Positions 5,686-11,248 of a stretch of DNA of 11,248 nt are shown here, piece after piece. The DNA is from an uncultured Azospirillum sp. (GTDB lineage: Bacteria > Pseudomonadota > Alphaproteobacteria > Azospirillales > Azospirillaceae): NCBI RefSeq assembly GCF_946480385.1, contig NZ_CAMLJP010000158.1, forward strand, positions 1-11,248. The letters run 5' to 3'. A model generated the notes under the pieces. That model was not told the origin of the DNA. It made no database searches and worked only from the letters and a program-made list of their open reading frames with translations. The position numbers and the translations under genes were made by a program. The first letter of the stretch is position 1. Each line of letters begins with the position of its first letter.

Positions 5686-5696
5686 TTGCGCCGCAA
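5686..5696. promoter_or_regulatory. Dyad in the tauE/lysR divergent intergenic region
   Basis: TTGCGCCGCAA is a perfect 5-1-5 palindrome halfway between the divergent starts. It does not fit the usual LysR T-N11-A layout closely, so its role as a regulator site is only suggested by position. Confidence 0.25.
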
Positions 5697-5753
5697 ACGG
5701 CATTGTTCGATGCTGAGGATCAGGAAAAGTTGGGGTCAAGTAAGGATGGACGC

Positions 5754-6641
5754 ATGCGCCGATTGCCCTCGCTGAACGGCCTGCGCGCGTTCGAGGCGGC
5801 GGCCCGTCACGGCAGCTTCACCGCGGCGGCGGCGGAGCTTCATGTCTCGCAGGCCGCGATCAGCCGGATGGTGAAACTGCTGGAGGAGCGGTTGGGCTTC
5901 GCCCTGTTCGACCGGCGGGCCAACGCGCTGGTGCTGACCGAACGCGGCCGGGCGCTGCAGCCGGCACTGACCGAGGCCTTCGACGGCATCGCCCGGCGGG
6001 TGGAGCAGGTGTCGGCGATGCGGGCCGGGCCGGTGCTGACGGTGGGGATGGGGGCGACGGTGGCGGTGCGCTGGCTGATTCCGCGCCTGTTGAGCTTCCA
6101 CATCAATCATCCGGAGATCGAGGTGCGGATCGCCACCGGCGGGGCGGGGGCGCCGATGAACGACGACTGGACCTGCGCCGTCCTGCTGGGCGACGGCCAG
6201 TGGCCGGGCTATGAGGCGGAGCGGCTGTTCTCCTCCAGCCTGCAGCCGGTCTGCGCGCCACGGCTGGCGGCGGAGTTGCGCGGGCCGGCGGATCTGGCCG
6301 GCGCCACCCTGCTGCACGTGTCGCACTGGGGGGAGGACTGGCCGCGCTGGCTGGACGCCGCCGGGGTGGCGGAGCCGTCGGCGCCTTTGGGAATAAGGGG
6401 GCTGTCCTTCGGCAGCTATGCCATGACCTTGCAGGCGGCCATCGACGGCGTCGGGGTGGCGCTGGCGCCGCGGCTCTACATCCTGGACGACATCGCCGCC
6501 GGGCGGCTTACCACGCCATTCGGGCTGGCGGTGCCGATGGTCCATTCCTGGTATCTGGTCTATCGCGCCTCCCGCCGCGAGGATGGGGGCTTTGCGCCGT
6601 TCCGGGACTGGCTCTATGCGGTGTGCGCTGAAGTGGAGTAG
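5754..6641 (+). CDS. LysR-type transcriptional regulator, GcvA-like
   Basis: The 295-residue regulator starts at ATG 5754, chosen for AAGGA at 5742-5746 (7 nt spacing) and for the family start MRRLPSLNGLRAFEAAARHGSF; the open frame extends 17 codons further upstream. The winged HTH covers residues ~7-65: SFTAAAAELHVSQAAISRMVKLLEERLGFALFDRR at 21-54. The effector-binding domain follows, with LTVGMGATVAVRWLIPRLLSFHINHPEIEVRIATGG, VLLGDGQWPGYEAERLFSSSLQPVCAPRL and ALAPRLYI. These closely resemble GcvA and other glycine-cleavage-activator-like LTTRs rather than CysB-type ones. It probably controls the divergent permease gene and possibly itself. The effector is not predictable. Confidence 0.93.
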   Translation: MRRLPSLNGLRAFEAAARHGSFTAAAAELHVSQAAISRMVKLLEERLGFALFDRRANALVLTERGRALQPALTEAFDGIARRVEQVSAMRAGPVLTVGMGATVAVRWLIPRLLSFHINHPEIEVRIATGGAGAPMNDDWTCAVLLGDGQWPGYEAERLFSSSLQPVCAPRLAAELRGPADLAGATLLHVSHWGEDWPRWLDAAGVAEPSAPLGIRGLSFGSYAMTLQAAIDGVGVALAPRLYILDDIAAGRLTTPFGLAVPMVHSWYLVYRASRREDGGFAPFRDWLYAVCAEVE

Positions 6642-6754
6642 GTGGCGCATGGCCGGGCGGCGCAATTGACCGATGCGCGGGCCGCAGGTGCCGACTTAGG
6701 CTGCGCGCTGTTTTGTGCCCGTTCCAAGCAGTCACGACCCTACAGGACCGCGCG

Positions 6755-7966
6755 ATGCCGCCAACCGCTGTTCCCCATTCGGCTGAAGACACCGCCCACC
6801 CTGCCCTGTCCCGCTCGCTGGTGCTGCTGATGGCGCTGGCCTGCGGGGTGGTGGTCGCCAACATTTATTATGCCCAGCCGCTGGTCGGGCTGATCGGACC
6901 GGCGGTTGGGCTGTCGCCGGAGACCGCAAGCCTCGTCGTCACCCTGACCCAGATCGGCTACGGCGCCGGGCTGGTGCTGCTGGTGCCGCTGGGCGATTTG
7001 CTGGAGAACCGCCGGCTGGTGGTGGTCACCCTGTGCAGCACGGTGGTGGCGCTGCTGGTGGCGGCCGTCGCCCCCACCGCCTCGCTGTTCCTGACGGCGG
7101 CCTTCCTGATCGGCGTCACGTCGGTCGCCGTGCAGATGCTGGTGCCGCTGGCCGCCCACATGGCGCCGGAGGCCTCGCGCGGGCAGGTGGTGGGCAACGT
7201 GATGAGCGGGCTGCTGCTGGGCATCCTGCTGGCCCGGCCGGTGTCGAGCCTGATTGCCGACAGCCTGGGCTGGCGCGCGGTGTTCGCCCTGTCGGCGGTG
7301 GTGATGGTCGGCTTCGCCGTGCTGCTGGGACGGGTGCTGCCGCAGCGGCGGCCGAAGGGGCAATCCAGCTATGGCGCGCTGCTCGGCTCGCTGGGGCGGC
7401 TTCTGGTGCGGACACCGGTGCTGCAGCGGCGGACCTTCTACCAGACCATGATGTTCGCGTCCTTCAGCCTCTATTGGACCTCCGTCCCGCTGCTGCTGAT
7501 GGGGGCGCCCTTCCACCTCAGCCAGCGGGGGATCGCGCTGTTCGCCCTGTCGGGGGCGGCGGGCGCGCTGGTCGCCCCCATCGCCGGGCGCGTCGCCGAC
7601 CGCGGCTGGACCCGGCCGGCCACCGGCTTCGCGCTGGCGATGGCGGCCCTGTCCTTCTTCGTCGCGCGGGCGGGCGAAGGGTCCATCGCGCTGCTGGTGC
7701 TGGCCGGGCTGCTGCTCGACATGGGCGTGCAGATGAACATGGTGCTGGGGCAGCGCGCCATCTATTCGCTGGGGGCGGAGACTCGCAGCCGGATGAACGC
7801 CATCTATATGGCGATCTTCTTCCTGGGCGGGGCGGCGGGCTCGGCGCTGGCCGGCTATGCCTTCGCCGTCGGCGGATGGGCGCCGGTGACCTGGATCGGC
7901 TTCGCCTTTCCGGCACTCGGCCTGCTGTTCTACCTGACCGAATTCCGTGGGCGGCACGCCGCCTGA
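6755..7966 (+). CDS. MFS transporter, 12-TM drug/metabolite exporter type
   Basis: The 403-residue transporter is read from ATG 6755, with AGGA at 6744-6747 and 7 nt spacing; a TTG 14 codons upstream is less likely. The product has the usual two sets of six membrane helices with a basic central loop (LPQRRPKGQSSYGALLGSLGRLLVRTPVLQRR). Helix 1 carries ANIYYAQPLVGLIGP (35-49), typical of a large group of proteobacterial efflux-type MFS proteins. The helix 2-3 loop has GDLLENRR (80-87), a version of MFS motif A. The second half begins FYQTMMFASFSLYWTSVPLLL. Substrate is unknown. It lies 113 bp after the LysR gene and 27 bp before the aldo/keto reductase gene, so the latter two are probably co-transcribed. 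Confidence 0.88.
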   Translation: MPPTAVPHSAEDTAHPALSRSLVLLMALACGVVVANIYYAQPLVGLIGPAVGLSPETASLVVTLTQIGYGAGLVLLVPLGDLLENRRLVVVTLCSTVVALLVAAVAPTASLFLTAAFLIGVTSVAVQMLVPLAAHMAPEASRGQVVGNVMSGLLLGILLARPVSSLIADSLGWRAVFALSAVVMVGFAVLLGRVLPQRRPKGQSSYGALLGSLGRLLVRTPVLQRRTFYQTMMFASFSLYWTSVPLLLMGAPFHLSQRGIALFALSGAAGALVAPIAGRVADRGWTRPATGFALAMAALSFFVARAGEGSIALLVLAGLLLDMGVQMNMVLGQRAIYSLGAETRSRMNAIYMAIFFLGGAAGSALAGYAFAVGGWAPVTWIGFAFPALGLLFYLTEFRGRHAA

Positions 7967-7993
7967 CCGGTGACCTTCAAAGGAGAAGACGCA

Positions 7994-8947
7994 ATGGATC
8001 AACGTCCGCTTGGCCGCAGTGGCCTGACGGTGTCCCCGCTCTGCTTCGGCGGCAACGTGTTCGGCTGGACCGCCGACGAGGCCACCTCCTTCCGGCTGCT
8101 CGACGCCTTCGTCGATGCCGGCTTCAACTTCGTCGACACCGCCGACGTCTATTCGGCCTGGGCGCCCGGCAACTCCGGCGGCGAGTCGGAGACCATCATC
8201 GGCAACTGGATGAAGAGCCGGGGCAACCGCGACCGCATCGTGCTCGCGACCAAGGTCGGGTCGGAGATGGGGCCGGGCAGGAAGGGGCTGTCGCCGGCCT
8301 GGATCCGGACGGCGGTGGAGGATTCGCTGCGCCGGCTTCAGACCGACCGCATCGACCTCTACCAATCCCACTGGGACGATCCGGAGACGCCGTTCGAGGA
8401 CACGCTGGGCGCCTACAAGGAGCTGATCGACCAGGGCAAGGTCCGCGCGATCGGCGCCTCCAACCTGACGGCGCCGCGCCTGCGCGAGGCGCTGGAGGTC
8501 AGCGCCCGCACCGGCCTGCCGCGCTACGAGACCCTGCAGCCGGAATACAACCTCTACAGCCGCGAGGGCTACGAAGCGGAGCTGGAGGGGATTTGCCGGG
8601 AGAACGGGCTGGGCGTCATCACCTACTATTCGCTGGCCGCCGGCTTCCTGACCGGCAAGTACCGCTCGGCCGAGGATGCCGGCAAGAGCGCCCGCGGCGG
8701 CGGGGTGGTGTCGAAGTACCTGAACGAGCGCGGCCGGGCCATCCTGGCGGCGCTGGACGAGGTCGCCGGGCGGCATGGGGCGACGCCGTCCCAGGTGGCG
8801 CTCGCCTGGCTGATCGCCCGGCCCTGCCTGACGGCGCCCATCGCCAGCGCGTCGAAGCCGGAGCAGATGGGCGACCTGATCGCCGCCGCCAATCTTCGGC
8901 TGGATGTCGAGGACATCGTGCGGCTGGATCGGGCCAGTGCTTATTGA
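7994..8947 (+). CDS. Aldo/keto reductase, NADPH-dependent
   Basis: The 317-residue enzyme starts at ATG 7994, with AAAGGAG at 7979-7985 and 8 nt spacing. It follows the (beta/alpha)8 aldo/keto reductase pattern: PLGRSGLTVSPLCFGGNVFGW at the N-terminus, then the catalytic tetrad D48 and Y53 (FVDTADVYSAW), K87 (LATKVG) and H126 (LYQSHWDD). GKVRAIGASNL (~150-160), the LQPEYNLYSR segment and PIASASKPEQM near the C-terminus are the usual NADP-binding and structural blocks. The family reduces aldehydes and ketones with NADPH. This type (YajO/IolS/YghZ-like general group) has no clear physiological substrate. Together with the upstream MFS gene it may handle or export a reactive carbonyl compound, which is inference. 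Confidence 0.93.
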   Translation: MDQRPLGRSGLTVSPLCFGGNVFGWTADEATSFRLLDAFVDAGFNFVDTADVYSAWAPGNSGGESETIIGNWMKSRGNRDRIVLATKVGSEMGPGRKGLSPAWIRTAVEDSLRRLQTDRIDLYQSHWDDPETPFEDTLGAYKELIDQGKVRAIGASNLTAPRLREALEVSARTGLPRYETLQPEYNLYSREGYEAELEGICRENGLGVITYYSLAAGFLTGKYRSAEDAGKSARGGGVVSKYLNERGRAILAALDEVAGRHGATPSQVALAWLIARPCLTAPIASASKPEQMGDLIAAANLRLDVEDIVRLDRASAY

Positions 8948-8973
8948 GGCGGCTGGACAGGGGGTGGGATTCC

Positions 8974-9056
8974 CCCTCTCCCGGGGCTCTCAGCGGATCT
9001 TCGATCCGCCTGACGCCGTCAGCACAAACGAAGTTTGTGCGAGAGGCGGGAGAGGG
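8974..9056. repeat. Cloverleaf-like palindromic repeat: outer stem with three hairpins
   Basis: CCCTCTCCC (8974-8982) pairs with GGGAGAGGG (9048-9056), then CTCTC (8987-8991) pairs with GAGAG (9041-9045). Inside are three perfect hairpins with 3-nt loops: GCGGATC-TTC-GATCCGC (8993-9009), TGAC-GCC-GTCA (9011-9021) and GCACAAAC-GAA-GTTTGTGC (9022-9040). Nearly every base of the element is paired. It fills the gap between the convergent aldo/keto reductase and ClC genes, so it may also end transcription from both sides, although no T-run is present. Confidence 0.75.
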
Positions 9057-9058
9057 CG

Positions 9059-10429
9059 TTAAGGAGTGGGGATCGCCGCCGCTTTGGACGGGGCCGGCTT
9101 GCCGGCCGCGTCCGTTCTCAGCACCGCCAGGAAGGCGTCGGCCATGGCGTGATAGACCGAGTGCGGGCAGACCAGCCGTGACAGGGTGGTGGCCAGCGCG
9201 GCGCTCAGCATCAGCGGCAGCAGCATCTCGGGCGAGGCGCTCATCTCCATCACGATGACGACGGCGGTCAGCGGCGCCTGCACCACGCCGGCGAAATAGG
9301 CCACCATCGACAGCAGCACCACGGCGCCCAGCGAGCTGTCCGGCAGCAGCCCGCTGACGATCGAGCCGATGCCCGCCCCGACCGACAGGGAGGGCGAGAA
9401 GATGCCGCCGGGAATGCCGCAGATGCCGGACAGCACGGTCGCCAGCAGCTTGGCCGGCGCATAGTACCAGGGCAGCGTCTCCACCCCGTCCAGCAGGGCG
9501 CGCGCCTGCTCGTAGCCGGTGCCGAAGGTCAGGCCGCCGGTGACGGTGCCGATCACGGCAAGGGCCAGCCCGCAGACCAGCGCGACCAGCACCGGGCGGC
9601 GGGCCACCCGCCCGCCGAGGCCGCAGCGGATCCAGCGCGTCAGGAACAGCAGCAGCGAACTGAACCCGCCGCCGGCCAGACCGCCGATGATCCCGGTCGC
9701 CAGCACCGCCTTCCAGTCGTGCCAGCTGGCCGAGGCGGCGGTGTGGCCAAAATAGGCGTAGTTGCCGAGCATGGAGACGGCGACCAGACCGGCCGCCACC
9801 ACCGCGATCAGCACGAGGCTGCTGGTCCGCTTCTCGAAGCTGCGGGCCATCTCCTCGATGGCGAAGACGATGCCGGCCAGCGGCGTGTTGAAGGCCGCGG
9901 CGACGCCGGCCGCCCCGCCGGCCAGGATCAGACCCGGCTCCCGTCCCAGCCCGGCGAGGGAGCCGGCCAGCAGCATGATCGAGGCGCCGACCTGCACCGT
10001 TGGCCCCTCGCGCCCGATGGAGGCGCCGCAGGCCAGCCCGACCAGGGTCAGCAGGATCTTGCCCACGGCGATGCGCGGCGACAGCAGCCGGCGCTTGGCC
10101 GCCGGATCCTGGACATGGCGCGCGGCGATGGCCTGGGGAATGCCGCTGCCCTGCGATCCCGGCACGACCTTCAACGCCACCCAGGCCGAAAAGGCGAGGC
10201 CGACCGGGGTCAGCAGGAAGGGCAGCCAGGGCGATGCCGACTCCACCAGCCGGAACAGCTGCTGGGCGTAATCCGCGGCGACGGCGAACAGGACGGCGAC
10301 CAGCCCGACCGCACCGGCACCGGACCAGAACAGCAGGCGCCGCCGCCAGTTTCTGGGGGACATCCAGACATGGTGGGGCCGGCGCAGCCGGTTGGGCAGC
10401 GGGTGGTGCGGGCGATTGGCAGAAGGCAT
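9059..10429 (-). CDS. ClC family chloride/proton antiporter
   Basis: The 456-residue membrane protein has the ClC signatures in order: GSGIPQ (94-99), GREGP (139-143) with the gating glutamate E141, AIEEM (190-194), whose second glutamate E193 matches the proton glutamate E203 of E. coli ClC-ec1, and GGIFSPSLSVGAGIG after CGIP. With both glutamates present it should be an H+/Cl- exchanger rather than a passive channel. No CBS domains follow; the C-terminus ends ~30 residues after the last helix. Bacterial ClC exchangers help in extreme acid resistance and anion (including fluoride in another subclass) handling; this is not the fluoride type, as it has the ordinary GREGP. The start is uncertain: ATG 10427-10429 is the first in frame but lacks a ribosome site, and ATG 10361-10363 (residue 23), just before RNWRRRLLF, is also possible. 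It converges on the aldo/keto reductase gene. Confidence 0.92.
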   Translation of the reverse strand: MPSANRPHHPLPNRLRRPHHVWMSPRNWRRRLLFWSGAGAVGLVAVLFAVAADYAQQLFRLVESASPWLPFLLTPVGLAFSAWVALKVVPGSQGSGIPQAIAARHVQDPAAKRRLLSPRIAVGKILLTLVGLACGASIGREGPTVQVGASIMLLAGSLAGLGREPGLILAGGAAGVAAAFNTPLAGIVFAIEEMARSFEKRTSSLVLIAVVAAGLVAVSMLGNYAYFGHTAASASWHDWKAVLATGIIGGLAGGGFSSLLLFLTRWIRCGLGGRVARRPVLVALVCGLALAVIGTVTGGLTFGTGYEQARALLDGVETLPWYYAPAKLLATVLSGICGIPGGIFSPSLSVGAGIGSIVSGLLPDSSLGAVVLLSMVAYFAGVVQAPLTAVVIVMEMSASPEMLLPLMLSAALATTLSRLVCPHSVYHAMADAFLAVLRTDAAGKPAPSKAAAIPTP

Positions 10430-10565
10430 GGAATGGGGCCGGAAGCGGGGGAGAAGGACGGATGAAACGGCAGGGGGCCGAGTTTAGGTCCGTTTTTCTC
10501 CGCAGGTCCAGCCACGCTCGCGCAGATCTGGCCCGAAGAGGCCGATAAGGCGCGAAAAACCGGCT

Positions 10566-10763
10566 TTAGCGGCGGGCTGTGCTGCCCGGATGGGGCTGGT
10601 GGGGACGGGACGAGCGGCCGCGAGAGGCGATGGCGGCGCCCTGCAGGGTGCGCTGGCTGCGGCGCGCCTGCGCCTGTTCGACCTCGCGGCGGAAGTTGGG
10701 GCCGAGAGCCTCGTAGGCGGCCTTCAGCTCCGGGTCCTTCATCCAGAATTCCTGGCGATCCAT
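10566..10763 (-). CDS. Small hypothetical protein, 65 residues
   Basis: A short frame starts at ATG 10761-10763 with GAGGA ending 4 nt upstream, a good ribosome site that supports translation. The product begins MDRQEFWMKDPELKAAYEALGPNFRREVEQAQARR, a charged helical stretch that loosely resembles the region ahead of the helix-turn-helix in small HigA/XRE-type proteins. It then turns into a basic, Ser/Gln/Pro-rich tail with no domain. It has no membrane segment and no toxin or partner gene beside it. It may be a stand-alone small protein or a truncated regulator. The ribosome site and the charge pattern of the first half are the only support. Confidence 0.5.
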   Translation of the reverse strand: MDRQEFWMKDPELKAAYEALGPNFRREVEQAQARRSQRTLQGAAIASRGRSSRPHQPHPGSTARR

Positions 10764-11094
10764 GGTTTCCTCTTGAATTGGCTGGCCGCCGGCTGAATGC
10801 CGGGCAGACCTGCGGCATGCCGCCCCTGCGGAAGTTGCCTCGGACTCTGCGTCAGAAGCTGCTTCGCGGGCGGGTCATCCGATGTTTTTCTCAGGATGAC
10901 GCCCACCTTGCTTTTCGCAGGCGGGGTCGGCATGACGACTGACAGGTTGGGGTGACTGGTCTTCACTTCAAGATACCCCCGGTGTCGGACCGGGCGACTT
11001 TCCGAAAGCCATAACGTCCTGTTCATCCCAAGGTTCCAGCCGGGCCTTCCCCGGTCGCGGGTCCTAGGACGGGCGGGGGATCGGATCTCGTATT
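10764..11094. other. Non-coding stretch, no feature recognised
   Basis: The open frames here have no ribosome site or recognisable protein pattern. I see no RNA gene or clear promoter. It leads into the terminal inverted repeat. Confidence 0.5.
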
Positions 11095-11247
11095 CCCCTC
11101 TCCCGTCCCGGGAGAGGGAAGGGGCCCGCCGCGAAGCGGTGGGAAGGGTGAGGGGTGGTGCAAGGAACCATGCGCTTCGGGAGTCTTGGGCTCCCCCTCA
11201 CCCTCCCCACTTCGTGGGTCCCCTCCCTCTCCCGGGGCGGGAGAGGG
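11095..11247. repeat. Long GC-rich inverted repeat of the CCCTCTCCC type
   Basis: The left arm (11095-11155) and right arm (11194-11247) are imperfect inverted copies separated by 38 bp. Each arm contains a small palindrome, CCCTCTCCC-g/t-x-CGGGAGAGGG, and a CCCTCACCCT segment. The right arm lacks several bases around the central hairpin (CCGCGAAGCGG in the left arm; CACTTCGTGG in the right). Such elements are common between genes in Azospirillum-like and other proteobacterial genomes. The window ends in it, so the repeat may continue. Confidence 0.7.
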
Positions 11248-11248
11248 C

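Noticed and set aside
5740..5747. GTAAGGAT resembling an iteron half in front of the LysR gene
   Set aside because: The match is explained by the ribosome site AAGGA at correct spacing, and the C-run half of the iteron is missing.
6666..6671. TTGACC as a -35 for the MFS gene
   Set aside because: No acceptable -10 lies 16-18 bp downstream.
6740..8776. 678-codon minus-strand frame opposite the same genes
   Set aside because: It is a high-GC antisense shadow rich in Gln, His and Arg with no recognisable fold.
7033..9258. 741-codon plus-strand frame over the MFS and aldo/keto reductase genes
   Set aside because: It is a shifted-frame shadow of two genes with strong family signatures and ribosome sites; its translation is low-complexity Arg/Gly/Ala.
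1..11248. CRISPR array, tRNA, rRNA or insertion sequence
   Set aside because: No regularly spaced direct repeats, no tRNA-like cloverleaf with conserved arms, no rRNA sequence and no transposase were seen; the cloverleaf at 8974 lacks tRNA consensus bases.

Overview
This is a GC-rich window whose codon usage, gene content and dense intergenic palindromes suggest an alphaproteobacterium of the Azospirillum/Rhodospirillales type (an inference; no rRNA or housekeeping marker is present). The centre holds the replication module of a plasmid or secondary chromosome. It has a Rep_3-type initiator gene (minus strand, 2770-4170) and an upstream origin (about 4207-4838). I count ten 19-bp iterons there, of consensus ATCCTTAC-N4-TGGGGGC, in both orientations. 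There is also an inverted pair of half-iterons just upstream of rep, a single iteron lying across the rep stop codon, and a marked cluster of GANTC (CcrM-type) methylation sites.

Left part (1-2765): a 3'-truncated gene for a helix-turn-helix protein (minus), then a short remnant that looks like the C-terminal end of a MarR-family regulator. Next is an AT-richer gene on the plus strand for a HEPN-domain protein, probably acquired by transfer. It converges on a BrnT/BrnA toxin-antitoxin pair (minus) with a clear promoter and a palindrome over the -10. A REP-like palindromic repeat separates brnT from rep.

Right part (4883-11248): a TauE/SafE permease gene (minus) diverges from a GcvA-like LysR regulator gene (plus). 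An MFS exporter and an aldo/keto reductase gene follow on the plus strand, 27 bp apart, and probably form an operon. A ClC-type H+/Cl- antiporter gene (minus) converges on them. The short intergenic gap holds an elaborate repeat: an outer stem enclosing three hairpins. A small 65-codon gene of unknown function follows, and the window ends in a long GC-rich inverted repeat.

The least ordinary points are the initiator's C-terminal region, which resembles DnaA domain I; the GANTC cluster inside the iteron origin; the iteron over the rep stop codon; the HEPN protein with a separate RN-x3-H motif; and the three-hairpin repeat. The metabolic and transport genes on the right look routine.
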